From: Opeltia flavorubescens
Taxonomy: Eukaryota > Ascomycota > Lecanoromycetes > Teloschistales > Teloschistaceae
DNA length: 64,000 nt
Reading direction: 5' to 3'
Assembly: GCA_000442125.1 (NCBI GenBank)
Contig: KE546965.1
Coordinates: 1,550,001 to 1,614,000, forward strand
Below the pieces are notes generated by a model. The model saw only the letters and a program-made list of their open reading frames with translations. It made no database searches and was not told the origin of the DNA. Positions 40,161 through 54,081 of the stretch are shown piece after piece. The translations under genes and the position numbers were made by a program. How positions within the stretch are numbered: the stretch's first letter is position 1; every line of letters begins with the position of its first letter.

Positions 40161-42356
40161 TTTTTATAGGCTATACTAATAAAAATTTAAGCTCTAGAAT
40201 TTAAATAAAGTTTTTACCCTATTATTATTTTTAAATTATATTATTTCTAGTCTTAATTTAATTATATCGACTAGTAAATAAAATTTTAATAGAAGAAATT
40301 AAATAGTTTAAGCTTTAAATAAATTTTATTACTAATATTAAAAGAAAATATATTTATTTTTTTTATTTATAATTATAATAAATATATAATATTATTAAAT
40401 AATAATAAATATTAAATATCTAAACTTTTTATTTAATTTAAATATATATTATATTTAATTAATAATAATATTAAGCTAATTTATAAAATTAAAAATAAAT
40501 TATATATTTTTATTTTAAATAGTTACGCGTTTCGCGTATATTATAATAAATTAAATATCTATTATATATTAAAATTATAATACTAGTAATATATAGAGAT
40601 AATATATTTACTTTTAAAAAATACTATTATATAAGCTTCTATAGCTTTATATAATATATTTAATATATTTAATTAAATACGATTAATTATAGGATTTTTA
40701 TAATTATTAATACTATAACTTTATATATTAAAAAGTAATTTTTATACTAGACGGCTAAATAATACCCTCGGGAATAATAGTTTAATAATTTTTTAATATT
40801 AACGGATTTCTTATAAAACGACGGTGCCTAATTTAAAATAATACTATTATTAATATTAATTTATTTCGCTATATAAATAAAGTATTACTATTTTATATTA
40901 TTTTATTAACTCTTTTTTAACTAATTTCTTTATTATAATAAATTTCTTTTCTATAATTAATTCCTATACTATAAATAACTATTTTTTTATTATATTTTTT
41001 ATTTTATATATTCTTTTTATTTTAAATATTTATAATTTAAAATGGTTTAAAACGGTTTTTTTTTTAATATATTAATTTCGTTAATTAGAAGTATTTCTAC
41101 TATTAGATAAATTTATATCCAATAAACCTTTATAATTTAAAACCCGATTATCGTTTTATAATATATAGTTTAAAGTATTTTTAAAAATATAACTACCTTT
41201 ATATTAATATAGGAGGGTTAGCTTTTTATTATTTAATAAGTAACTGTTCTTTTATAGATTTAAATAAGCTAGTAAATTATTATTTTTAATTATATATATT
41301 TTATTATTCGGATCTATCTAAAATTAATAGATAATAATATTTTAAATATATTACTATAATATATTATTAGTATATTTCTCCTATATTTTAGTATTTAATA
41401 GCTATATAAACGCGTTCTCTATTATTACTAATAAGAATACGCGGTAATTTAACTAATAAATAAGGTAAAGAAGTAACTAGTAAAGATAAATATAATAAAT
41501 ATAGAATATATAAGTATTTTAATTAAATAAAAGTATATTAAAATTATTAAATAGTACGATTCTATAGTATATAGAATAGAAGAAGTACTAAAGTTAGTTA
41601 ATTAATTAGAATAAAATTTTATAATTAAATTTTAGCCTTTAATAAATAATTCTAAATTATATTTAAAGTTTTTACTTTAATATTAAATTATATATATTAT
41701 TATATATAAAATTCTACCTTATTATATTTAATTATATTCTCTTATATATTATTATATCTCGTTCTACTAATTTCTTATTAATATATAGTATATAGCGATT
41801 TAAAAATATAATATTAGAGGAAAAAGAATTATATATATAAATAAATATAGACTTTTAAATTCGATTTAAAGCGATATAGAAATTTAAAAAAACTATTACC
41901 TATTAAATAATCGATAAAAAAGAGAAGAAAATATTTAAATAGAATCGCCGGGTTTAAAAAAATAATTTTTAGATTATAAATAACCTATATAGTAATATAT
42001 TAAAGTAATATAATCTATACTTCTATTAATTATTTTTAAGCGTTATATTATAAAATAAAACGGTATAAGTTATAAAATTAGGAGAAAGTAGTTTAGGCGG
42101 AAAAAATAGTATTATTAACTAAAAAAAAATCTATTATAGTAATATTAATTTTACTAGTAATATAATCTAGTAATATAATAAATACAGCCGCTAATTCTAA
42201 ATAATATAAAATATCTAAAATAGTAAAAAACGCGTCGGTAATAATATTAAAATATATAACGCTGATAGTCTAATATATTATATAACGCGTTATTTATAAA
42301 ATAGGGCTTAATAAATTAAAGCTTATTAACGCCTAGAATTTAAAAAAGAAATAGAA

Positions 42357-42550
42357 TAAGTTTATAAAGGAGTTTAGGACCGTTATAAATATAAAAAGTA
42401 AAAAAATCCTTTTATTATATACTAATGATAATAATAAAGTAATTAAAGAAGTTAATAAAAAAATAGAAAAGATTATTAGAAAATATACTACGCGAGAAAA
42501 TATAAAGCCTTTAAAAAGCGATTTATATAGCAAAAATAATAATAAATAAA
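42357..42550 (+). pseudogene. Coding-frame relic in the hAT-like element (about 64 codons open)
   Basis: A plus-strand frame stays open for about 64 codons without an ATG, with text such as KEFRTVINIKSKKILLLY and YTTRENIKPLKSDLY, and ends at a TAA. Such a run is unlikely by chance at this base composition. The CGCGAGAAAATA word in it recurs at about 43756 and 46937, in the same orientation. The opposite-strand frame over the same DNA (42333-42533) is Phe/Leu/Ile-rich and looks like its mirror. No family was recognised. Confidence 0.4.
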
Positions 42551-42971
42551 ATAGTTTAAAGATTTAAAATATATTATTTTTAAATATTACTCTAGTATTT
42601 TTATTATTTAGTTTTTAACTTTATAAATTACTACTATTAAATAATTTAAAAGCTTTTAAAATCTAAATAAGCTCTATAAATATTATAGTTTTTTTTTATA
42701 AAAAAAGACTAGCGGAGTTTAAAAAAAAAATTTAATTTATTATAAGTTTAAAGGTTTTAAATAACTTTTAATCTTTTTTTAATAGTAAAATATAAAAGTA
42801 AAATAAAGCGATTAAATTCCTTTAATTATAAAAAACGTGTAATTTAAGCCTTTTTTTTTATCTAAATTAAAAACCCGTCTAGTATTATTTATCCGATATT
42901 TTATTAAAATTAAGGCTTATTTATTTAAATAATATATTAAAATTTATTATAATTTTAAAAATAAATTTTAT

Positions 42972-43000
42972 NTNTNTNTTTTAAATANTTATNTANTTTN
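42972..43000. other. Run of ambiguous bases (N)
   Basis: Alternating N and T, then scattered N, mark an uncertain base-call zone. Single or paired N also occur at 2229-2230, 2247, 2250, 21836 and 38491. Repeat boundaries near these points should be read with care. Confidence 0.95.
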
Positions 43001-43920
43001 TATAAATCGCTATTAATTAAATATTTAAAAAAACTTTAGTATCTTAATTTTAATAATATATAGAAGTAATATATTTACTATAAAATAAATTATATATATA
43101 TATTTTAGCGGCTTTTTATAGTATAGCTAACGCTATAAACTAAATTTGTTTATTTTTATTTAAATAATCCGTTATTAGTTTTTATATTAATCGCGTAAAT
43201 AAAGTTTTAAAAATAATAAAATCAGTCGATTTCTAATAGTGAATAATTTTATAAAGCGCTGTTTTTTCTAGTTTAATTAAACGTTTTATTTAAATATTAT
43301 TAGATATATTATATTCGAATATATTATTTAAATATATTATCTTAATAACTTTATTTATATTATAATTATTTAATATATTATTTCTCCTTTATATAGCTTT
43401 TTTAATAGCTACTTCGACGGATTAATATTAAAATTATTAATAATATATTAATAAAGTATATTATCTTTAGTAGTTAGTATTATATTTTATTTATACTAGA
43501 TTATAAAAATATTAAATGTTAAAATAATCGTTAAAAATAAAACGGTTTTATAAATAATAACTTATTTAAAGCTTTACGGGTAGGTTAACCTATATAGAAT
43601 TAGTTTATAACGGAGTTATTCTTTATTTTATTATTATTATTAGTATTATCGATCTATTTTAGATATTTACTATTTAAACGCTAATATAATTTTATTATAA
43701 ATACTAATTATTATATTAGAAACGGATAAATTATAATTAACGAGATTTATTAAATACGCGAGAAAATAGTATAAAGCTAGATATAATATTTATAAAAGGT
43801 TTTTATTTAACGTTTAAATATAATATAATATTATAGCGTAATTACGTAGTACTAATTAGTAGAGTTTATTAGTAAACCTAAAAGCGTTAGAAAAGGATAA
43901 ATATTAAAAAATAAATAAAA

Positions 43921-44525
43921 ATTAAAAATATTAAGGACTTTATAGTAATATATTTAGATAATATAGATTTATTATATACTAATAATTTTTTAATTTTATA
44001 CCTCGAATTAACTTTACGGATAAGAGTAATTATAGAATATAAAAGTTGATAGTAGATATTCGACTTTATAAATATAAGTCCTATAGTTATAATATAACGA
44101 ATACTATATATATTAATTATTTTTATATAGTTTAAAAAACTAATTATAGATTTAATTATCTAGTAAATTCTATATTATATAAAAGGTAACGATTTAATAT
44201 CTAATTCGGACGAAGTTTATTATTAATAAAAGGATAAAATAAAAGAATTATATTATAGTAGGGATAGTACTAAAATAATTATTCTAAACCGCTTTATTAT
44301 TATTTATAATAAAAGACTAGCTATAATTAATAATAAAACGGGTGAGATATACCTATATATATAAGATAATTACCTAGATATATACTTTGCTATAGAGATT
44401 CCCTATATTAAAAGCTCTAAAGGTAGTAATAAATAGGATATACTATTAGATAATATTATTATAATTATATTACCTTATTATATTATTTATAAAAAGTATC
44501 TATATATATTAAAAAGATTTTAATT
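43921..44525 (+). pseudogene. Long decayed coding frame in the hAT-like element (about 195 codons)
   Basis: One plus-strand frame over roughly 195 codons shows only about a dozen stops, many clustered where Gln, Arg or Trp codons would be RIP targets. Readable stretches include VIYLDNIDLLYT, STKIIILNRFIIIYNKRL, INNKTGEIYLY and FAIEIPYIKSSKGSNK. The quality is better than in any other frame here, so it was a real protein. I do not recognise the family; by location it could be part of the transposase or a cargo gene. Confidence 0.5.
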
Positions 44526-47239
44526 TTTATTTTCTTATTATATATTTACGGTTTTTAATTTATAAAGGCTTTATAGATAGTAAATTAATAATATATAATT
44601 GAATAATTTTAAATAGTAAATTTAATATTTTTAGAGTTATTATATATAAAACTTATTATATAAATAAGGTTTTAAATAATTACAGTTTTAATATATAAGG
44701 TTAAAATATTATAATTATTTATTATTTTTTAATTTTAATACTACTACTATTAACCTTTTATTATATTATTATTATATAGAATATTCGATATTTAAAAGTA
44801 TATTATATAGTATATAATATACTATTCTTTAAATTATAGCGTTAATTAAAAGTAATATATTAAGGTTATATACTTCAATAAATAGAATATTTATAGATTT
44901 TAATACTTTAAAAGTATTTTAGCTATAAAAAGAAATCCTTTTTTAACGCGAAACTTAATTAAAATAGTATTATTAAAATAAATATAATAATTAATTAAGT
45001 TTACTATATTAAATTAATATTTTATTAATTTAAACGTTGCTTTCGCTTTAAATTAAATATAGTCGCCCTTTAAAAAATCCGCTATTTATAATATATAATA
45101 GAGTTTTTTATCTTTAAAATAATTTTTATATAATTTATTAAAGAGATTATCCTAGATTATTATCCTATTATAGGGCTTTATATCTAGTTATAGGCTTTAT
45201 ATATATTTTAAAAAACGATAAAGGCCTATATTATTACTTTTTTTAATAATAAATATATTACCGTTTTATATTATTAAGGCGGAGTTGCTAATTATTAATA
45301 AATATTAAGTTTATAGTTATTTATATTAAGCGTGTTACTATTAAAAAAAAAACGCGGAATTTATTTTTTTATTTATATATAATCTAGGTTATTTTAATAA
45401 GTAATTATTCGGGTATTAATTATTATAAAAGTGGCTAGGGGTTTAATAAAGATAGACGAGGCTAAAAATATAGTTTTTATAGCTAGATAAATAATAATAT
45501 ATTACTTTTTTATATTATTTTTTTATATAATATATAATAATTATATATTACGCGAATAAATATACTATTAAGAAATCGTTTAATTAATTACTCTTAATAT
45601 AATACTTTTTAAAAATTTAATTTAAAGATATTTTTTTCGTTTAATAGTATATATTTAAATTTAAAATATTTTAAAAATATTATTAATTAAATTATTTTTA
45701 TTTTTACTACTAATTTTTTCTTTTAAACTCGTCTCTAATTATTTAATTATTTAATTATTTAAATATATATTTTTAATAAAAAGATAGGATAAATAGCTTT
45801 TTATATATAATTAAACTATTATTATTCGCTCTACTATTAATAAAATTGCGTAAAAGTTTAATCTAACTTTTATAGTAATTAATTATTTTTTTAAATATTA
45901 AATTTCGAATATTATATTAAAAAGTAATCCTATTAATAATAATTTTAATAATTAGGTTTTAAAAAAGATATAAAATTAAAATTAAAAAGAGATATTTATT
46001 TAAATATCGAGCGTATTATTTATATTCCTATATTTATTATAATTACTCTATAAACTCGGTACCCGAATCCCTATTATAAAATTATAGTTTTTTTTTTTAA
46101 TTTTAGCTTATAGAATATTCTCGAAGTTTAAAACTAGTAAGTAATTAATACGGCTAAAATTTATATTATTAGAGTATATTATTATAAATTATATATTTAA
46201 TTCTATTTTTATTTATAATAATATTAAAAGTTTAGATTATATCTATTATATTATTAAATCTTTTTTTTTAACGGCTTTAAAAACCGCTATCTTTTTTAAT
46301 TTACTATTCGTTTTTAATTATATAATAGAATCGTTATTTAAGATAATAAATAGGCGATAAAATATATTAATCTATTCCTTTAACTATTATTATTAGTAGC
46401 CTTTAATCCTTTTAAAAACTATAGTAGTTTAAAATTTTAAATAATAAAACTTAGTAGAAATAGAATAAACTTATTATAAAAAATCGATAATACCCGATTT
46501 TACCTTAATTCTCTATAAATTAGTATATTTATAGAGCCTTAAATAAAATTATATAATTTTTATTAAAAATAATAATTTTAATAGTATTTTTTATTTAATT
46601 TTAATAAAATTATCGGATTAAGCTATTATTTAACTATATTAGATTTAACGTCGACGTTTATTATAAACTATAAGCTATATAATATTTAGTACTTTTAACG
46701 TTAAGTTTTTTTTTGTCGCTATATTATAGATATAGTAGCCTAATATAAAGTAAAATTTAAAGTTAAAGAAGCCGAAAATTATAAATTTATAAAAAATCCG
46801 GATTTATTAATTAAATTAATACTAATTAATAGTAATAATAATAGAATAATAAATAGCAAGTATAGTAATATAATTAAATAATATAAGTATAAACTATACT
46901 AATTCCTAATTAATATATATCTTTAAAGATTAATTACGCGAGAAAATAGGCTATAAAGATTAAAAATTAGTAGATAAAATTTTTACCGTTTTTTTAACCG
47001 CTATTTTTCTTATATATTAAAACCTTTTAAACCCATATTAACTATTTAATAATAGCTATAAAAGCCCGGTTAATAACGTTTAGAAATATTAGCTAGCCGA
47101 AGCTAATTTAATAGTAATATAGGTAGGTAATATATTTTAAGCTTATAGTATAATTCTATCCTAATATTAATATAAGATTCGATTTAATTAATAAAGGAAA
47201 AAGTTAATAAAAATACTATACCTATTATACTTTTAATTA

Positions 47240-47470
47240 TATAACGGATTTTTTTTTATATAGGCGTAGATAATAAAAAGGCGGATAATATATTTAACGA
47301 TTAGAAAGTAAAGATAAAAAGAATAATATATACTAAAAAAGTTATAGAAGTAAAAATACCTAATTCTTTAATAATTAATAAAAGATTTTTAATTATTATT
47401 AAAGATAGTTTAATAAAAAAACTATATTTATAAATAGTTATAAACGATTTAAATATTATACTAATAGTAT
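47240..47470 (+). pseudogene. Decayed coding frame in the hAT-like element (about 75 codons)
   Basis: The plus-strand frame reads IGVDNKKADNIFND, KRIIYTKKVIEVKIPNSL and INKRFLIIIKDSLIKKLYL with very few stops. It lies a few hundred bases before the oppositely oriented relic at 47690-48130. Family unknown. Confidence 0.42.
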
Positions 47471-47689
47471 TTTAAAGTTAAAAATTTTAAAAGGGCGATA
47501 AATAATAATAGATATTAAAGTATATTTATAATAATTAGAATTATTAATATTATATTATACTATTTAATTATATAATTTAGAATTATTAATTAAATTAATT
47601 AAAAATCGTACTTATTAAAATAATAAATATTAATATTTAAATCGACCCTTTAATAGATAATATATAAAGGTAATATATTATTTATATCT

Positions 47690-48130
47690 ATTATATTTAT
47701 AAAATTACTCTTTTTTTATATTATTTTTTTTTTTTTTATTATTCTCCTTTTTATTAGTTTCCTCTTTTTTATTAGTCTCCTTTTTTTTATTAGTTTCCTT
47801 ACTACCCGTTTTTTTTTAATTTTTATCTTTTTTATAAAAATTATTTTCTTTAATAAATACTATATTATTCTTTTTTATATAAATTTTTAGAATTTTATTT
47901 ATTTTTTTATTAATTTCTTTTAATAATTCTTCTAAATTTTACTTATAATAGAGCGATTTATTTTTTTTATTAATAGTATTTATAAAACTCCTAACTATAT
48001 TTTTAAATATTTTTAACTTATTTTTAGGGTTTTTTAAGCCTATTTTTTTAAAGTTCCGCGGTACTAGTATAATAAATAATCCGTTAGGCGATAATATTAA
48101 TAATAGAGGTTATATATTTTAAAATTTTAA
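47690..48130 (-). pseudogene. Decayed minus-strand coding frame with a KETNKK repeat tail
   Basis: On the minus strand a frame of about 140 codons with only a few stops reads SPNGLFIILVPRNFKK, then NPKNKLKIFKNIVRSF, then a Lys/Asn-rich segment LLKEINKKINKILKIYIKK. It ends in a charged repeat based on KETNKK/KEETNKKE (47710-47800). On the plus strand that tail is a pyrimidine tract with TTATTAGTTTCCTTT-type units. No known domain was recognised. It converges with the plus-strand relic at 47.24-47.47 kb. Confidence 0.45.
47728..47808. repeat. Polypyrimidine tandem repeat, 17-20 bp units
   Basis: About four units of TTTTATTAGT(T/C)TCC(T)TT in a row. On the minus strand they translate as repeating KETNKK-like text, so the array probably encodes the charged tail of the relic at 47690-48130. 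Confidence 0.7.
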
Positions 48131-51100
48131 ATAAATCTGATTATTTAAATATAAATTAAATAAGTATTAAATTTAAAAAAAATAATTATTATATATTATA
48201 TTTTTTATATATATTACCTCCTTAAAGGTTTTTTTAAAGGTAATTATAATAATATTTACTTTTTTATCTCTTTTTATTAATATCTTAGCCCTTAATTTCT
48301 ATTTAAATACTAACGCTAGGTAATAATTAATAAAGCTAGTAGTTATATTATTTAAATATATTATTATATTTATTATTTATTATTTTTTCATCTTTTATTT
48401 TTATTTAAATTAATATTTTTAATATTTTTTTATCTATAAACTACTTTTATTTATTTATCTTTTTTAATTTTTTAAGTCTTTTAAATATTATTATATAATT
48501 AGCCCTTTATTATATATAAAGCTTAGTTTTATCTTTACTTTATTTTAATCCTCGCTTTTTATTAATTATAGTTTTCGGGTTAATAAAATATAGTTTTAGT
48601 TTTATAGAAGAAGCTATTATAATAAAGGAAATTAAGTAAAATTTTTTATATAATAGTAAAAATTTAATTAAAATAGTAAATTTAATTAATAAAACGGGTC
48701 TATTTATAAAATATTAATCCGGCTAGCTTTATAAAACTAAAGGCTTTTAATATTAAAACGTTTATTTTAATAATCGGAGCCGAGGGTATATTATATACGC
48801 GATTAGTTTTTAGATATTTAGCGAATAGTTTTATTACTAAATATACTAAATTAATTTTATTAACTATTACTATAATTAATAATATTAATATAATGTATAA
48901 TTTATAAATTATAAAATTTAAATTTTATTTTTATATAAAAAACCGTTATATTATATTAATTTAGTAAATTTTATTAATATTTTTTATAATTTAGTAGTTA
49001 TAATTCTCGGGTATTTTTATTATATTTTAAAGGTCCTAGGTTCGAATTTTAATAAGAGTCTAGCGTATTTATCTTTAAAATCCGACGGCGAAGATAAAGT
49101 ATAATTTTTTAAAATATTTTAATTTTAGCCGAGATTATTTAAAAGAAGCTTAATATTAAAATTATAATATATAAAAGAATTAGTTTAATCTTTATTAGAA
49201 CTATAGTTTGAAATAGTTAAATAATATATATTAATAGTATATTTATAACTTTTATATTCTTTAAAAATAATATAGTATAATAATATATAATAAATATACT
49301 AGCTAAAATAATATAATTATTAAAGTTTTTATTATATTATTCTTACGCTTATACTCTAGGTATATTAGTTTTAGTAGAATAGTATAATATATAAACTATT
49401 AAAACTCGGCTATTAATATTATTTTATTTTTTAATATCTAAATAGTTATTAATAAATAAACGAATTAAAAATTTAATTTAGTCTAGTTTATTTAAAATAT
49501 TTAATATATTTATTTTATTTTTTTATTAAATAAAGTTTAATTTTATATTTTTTAAAGCGGCTTTATAAATATTTATATAATATATAATACGCTTTATAAT
49601 TAAAGTTATAATTTTAGTTACCTAAGTTTATAAAAGATTAAAGCTATTTAATCTAGCGATTTTATATTATTTATTCGATTTATTTATTAATAATAAAAAA
49701 GTTTTAATACTTATTTAGCGAAGTTATTTAAAACTTTAATTATTTTTTTTATATAATTAGTAAAAGGATTAATAAATAATATTTAAAAGAAATTAATAGT
49801 TTATACTACTACTAGTTATAATATAAGAGCCGCGTTTATATTATAGTTTTTTATAGCTGCTTTTTATCGTAGTAAACTTTTATAGATAAACGCTAAAAAC
49901 CTATTTAATATAACGAGTAATTATATTATTTAAATATATTACTATATATTTTTTAAATAATTTTATTCTTTTCGATTTATTATTGAGCTAATTTTTTTAG
50001 TAAACACGGCTTTATAGAGTTTTACTATTAATCTATAGTTTTAAGATTAATAATAATATAAAACTCGGTTTAATAATTAGCTATAATTTATATATAGAGG
50101 TTTATATAGTTATTATACTATTAATTACTTTATAAGCGAGAGCGTATTAATTATAGAATTATATATAAACTTTTAAATTTTAAAGCTATATTTTTTAAAG
50201 TAAAAGAATAATAGAATAGTAGTATTATAAAAAGCTATATATATTAAACGAATTATTAATAAAATTTAATTTAATATTATTAAAACTAAATTTTAGAATA
50301 GTTTAAACTACTTATAGAGCCGTATATAAAGTTTATAATTTATTATTTTCTTTTAATTTAGTTATTTTTATAACTATTATTTATAATAATTAACGATAAC
50401 GCCTATTATAAAAGGTAATATATAAAACCTAAATATTTTATAAATTTAATACGCTAATAACGCTCTAGTAATCTAATTTTTAAATTCTCTTCCTAAAGAT
50501 TTTAAACCGTTAGATATAGAGAAAATAATATAGAAAAGTAATATATTAAAGTATAAAGTACTAATATCTTATTAAATAAAATATTAAATTAAACTAGAAC
50601 GCGTAGCTTTAAAAAAGATTTATTAATATTAGAAATCTATAAAAAATTTAATATTTAAAGTACTATTTAGTTGTTTTATTTAAAGGTTTATACTAAATAT
50701 ATAATTTTTTAAAAAAAAATAATAATTAAAATCTAAGCTTCGGCCTTATTAGCGCTTTAGAAAAGTACCGAAATTTATATAATATTAGTATTTATATATA
50801 AATATATTACTTATATATATTACTAGTAATATAGAGCTAAAAATAAATAGTTATTAATTTAGTAGCTATCTATATTAAGCGGGTTATAATATAATAAAAG
50901 GATATAATATTTATTTTATATTTAATAAGACGGATTAAATAGCTATTTTAATTAAAAAAAAAGAAATAGGATAAAAAGGAAAGAGATATAAAATCTATAT
51001 TTTAAAGTTTAAAAAATAATATTATATTACTTCTTTATAAAACCTTTAAGAAGGATATAAAAAAATAAATTACTATTATTTATTAACTAGCGTATTCTAA

Positions 51101-53877
51101 TAATAATAACTCCTAGTTTAAGATTATAAAAAGAATCTTTATATAATTTATCTATTTTCTTCTATTAATAAAATAAATCCTATAATTTATTTATTACCTT
51201 TTTTAATTTTAAATTTATTATATAATTATTATATTTAATTATTATAGTTTACTTTATATATATTAAATTTAATTAAATCTAGTCCTATTAATAGATTTTT
51301 TTTATAAAATTAAATACCCGTTTAATTTTAATAAAGGATATTAAATAAAAAAAAATATCCTAAATTATCTAAGCTAATTTAGAAAAATTAAAAGTATTAT
51401 TTTTTTAAAATTACTAGTTTAGCGTATACTCGGTAATATTTATATTAAAAAATCGCTCTGCTTTTATATAGTTCCTTTAAGTATATATAAGCGGTTAAAA
51501 AATACTAGTTAAAGCTAGTATAAGTAGTTATATAAAATTAGTAGAGTATAGATATATTATCTATATATATTACCTATTAAACCTTTATAGATTAATTATT
51601 TTATATTAAAATATTAAGAGAATTGTTATAATTTTTATTAAAATACTCTAGAAATTTTTTTTAATAATAATTTATAAAATTTTATCGACTAGGTTTAAAT
51701 ATTTTATTAATATTCTAATTATAATATAAATTTAATTTTACCGTTAAATCTAAAATATTAGTTAAATTATATATTAATCCGCCTTTTTCTTCTATATATA
51801 AATAATACTTTTTAAATTTCTAAATTACTATTTAATAGGCTTTTATTATAATAGTTTTTATAGAATAATATAATATTTTAAAAGCTTCCTCGACTATTTT
51901 AAAATAGTTATATATTTTAGTAAAAACGCGGAACGCTAAATAGATATTTATATTAATAGTTTATAAAATAATAAGCATAAAATTATAAAAAAAAACGAAG
52001 TATAGTATTAAAGAATAAAAGAGATAATTAATTATAAATACTTAGATAGAATTTATTAAATTTATTATCCAATATTTAAAGCTTATTAATATAGATTTTA
52101 AAAACTTTATATAGTTAATATACTCGGTAGATTATTAAATATATCGAATTCTATTAAATATTAATATTTTAAAATAAACCTCTTAGTTTATAATTTTCGT
52201 CTTTTTTTAATTAGAGTTATATAAAACGTAATTTATATTAAAAAAATATATTAATATAGATAATAAACGCGCGAATTTAAACTATTATTAATAATTTAAT
52301 TCTTTTTAATATATTATTTTATTATATTATCTTTTTTATTATATTTAATAATTTTATACTAAAATTATTAAAATATTTATCTTTTAAATTCCGGTTTAAA
52401 GTATTATTTATTATTTATAATTCGATTATTATAATAAAATCCTAGATTACGAGATTAATAATATAGGCTAAATATAGTAAAGAATTCTCAGCCTTTTCCT
52501 ATTTTTATTTAAGTTAAAAGAGTTTATTTTTTAGTTCTACTTTTAAAATATTATTCGAGTTTATATTATTAGTAATAATATTAAAAAGTTTTCGCCTAAT
52601 CTAGTAATAATTAATAAAGGTTAATACTTTATTATATTATATTTTACTAGAATAATTAATATTTAATAGTATAAATTTAAATAATTATTTTTAGAATTAA
52701 TATTAGTTATTAATTTAATATATTAGTATTTTTAGATATAAAACCCTTTAAAGGCTGGATTAGGTATTTATTATAAAAAAAACTTAATTTATACCTAATA
52801 GTTTATTACGGATCTTCTTATAAATATTAGTATAATCTTTTTTAATTTAAATAATTAAAGTTATTTAATTATTAAATTATAGATTAGAATAAAATATTTA
52901 AAAAAAATTTTAAAAAATAGGATTATCGATAGTTTATAAAGGAAGGTCGAGCTATATAAAGATTTTATATAACTAGCGGTTCTAAGTTTTTTAATCGAAA
53001 TTCCCGCTATTATTTATATAATTTTTTTTCTAAAATAAAATATTAATAATATATTATTTTTAAATATTATCTAATATATTTATACGCTTTAGACTTGCTT
53101 TAATATTTAATTAGGAATTTTATTATTTAACTCTCTAATAAAAAGTAGAGATTATATATTTATATATAATCGATATAGTAGACGAGCCGAAGATAGTAGA
53201 ATAATTAAAAACTTTAGCGTAGTTTTTATAAATAATTAAAGATTTATTATTAAAAATTAAAACGGTTTATTTAAAATCGGATTAATATTTTAAATAACTT
53301 TTATTTAAATTATCTACCTTTTATATTTAAAAAAGATTTATAAACTTATTAAAAGGATTTTTAATTTATATTATTATAAGAGTAGTTAATTACTAAGTTT
53401 TAAAAGTTTTATAGATATTATTATACTATTAAACGTATTCGCTATTAATTTAGAAAATTAAAATTAAGTATTAAAGTTAAATTTCTTCTATTTTTATTTA
53501 AATTTACTTTTATTTTTTTTAATATAAGTATATTAGCGTAGTAAATATACTAGTATTTTAACTTGGAAGCTAACTTATAAATTAGTTTAGATAAATATTA
53601 TTAATTAGCGAATCTAGTATTAATTTTTTACTAGGTTTATTTAGATTATTTCTTTTATAAAAAGAACCCGGTTAATTTTATAGTAATAGATTAATAGTAC
53701 TATTATTAGATATAATTTTATTTTTATATAGTAAAAATATAATAGGGTAATATAATAGGGTAATATATAGGTAATAGTTATAGTTATTAAATATTAATAT
53801 AATTTTAATTATAATAAAAAAATCTAGTACTATAGGACTTATATTATAGGTTATATTATTAAATTTAAATAAGCTTT

Positions 53878-54073
53878 TAACGGGTTAATTAAATTAAATT
53901 TAACCTGGAACTAACCCGCTAAAAACCTAACCCGATTTAAAACCGACCTATTAAGAATCCGACCCGATTAGAACCCGATTCGATTTAAGTCGGGTCCTAA
54001 AATTTTTTAACCTGACTCGGGTCGGTTCCGGGTCTAGATTTTATCTATAAAACCCGATCGAGTGACTAGTCTA
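53878..54073. repeat. Right TIR and subterminal repeat block
   Basis: Several AACCCG, CCGACC and CGGGTCGG units, mostly inverted relative to the left end, finish with CCCGATCGAGTGACTAGTCTA. The terminal bases mirror the left TIR. Confidence 0.8.
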
Positions 54074-54081
54074 TTAATAAT
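54074..54081. repeat. 8-bp target duplication TTAATAAT, right copy (hAT-like element)
   Basis: Identical to 39937-39944, directly after the right TIR. Chance AT-richness reduces but does not remove its weight, since it falls exactly at the TIR boundary. Confidence 0.85.

Larger units (their letters stand above)
39945..54073. mobile_element. 14.1-kb hAT-like TIR element, RIP-degraded
   Basis: The ends TAGACTGGTTAGG and, on the other strand, TAGACTAGTCACT form short imperfect TIRs. They are flanked by a perfect 8-bp duplication TTAATAAT (39937-39944 and 54074-54081). Both ends carry about 100-180 bp of repeated GGGTCGG/CCCGAC motifs, facing inward as inverted blocks. An 8-bp duplication, TIRs starting TAG and GGG-rich subterminal repeats fit fungal hAT elements. 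At 14.1 kb it is several times larger than typical hATs (about 3-5 kb). I found no internal LTR pair or second TIR pair to explain this, so it either carries cargo, has undetected nested elements, or is an unusual family. At least four decayed coding frames lie inside. No hAT dimerisation domain or BED finger could be recognised. It sits in the gag side of element C. Confidence 0.78.

Noticed and set aside
42333-42533. 66-codon minus-strand frame rich in Phe, Leu and Ile (looks like a membrane protein)
   Set aside because: It is the mirror of a Lys/Asn/Ile-rich plus-strand coding relic. Lys/Asn codons read backwards give Phe/Leu/Ile, so the hydrophobic look is an artefact.
43940-43975. A YLDD-type reverse-transcriptase box in the hAT-like interior
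   Set aside because: The text YLDNIDLLYT starts like the motif but the following residues do not fit I-L-I-Y-S, and no other reverse-transcriptase segment surrounds it.
47728-47808. CRISPR-like array
   Set aside because: Units are 17-20 bp, contiguous without unique spacers, and decode as a charged peptide repeat; the source is eukaryotic.
53005-53040. hAT dimerisation-domain motif (IPAT-like)
   Set aside because: EIPAIIYIIF resembles the start of the motif but the conserved S-E-R-x-F-S part and flanking Trp are not visible; too weak to call.
39945-54073. A Starship-type giant mobile element
   Set aside because: No tyrosine-recombinase (captain) gene was recognised at either end, the 8-bp duplication and TIR with subterminal repeats fit hAT better, and 14 kb is small for a Starship.
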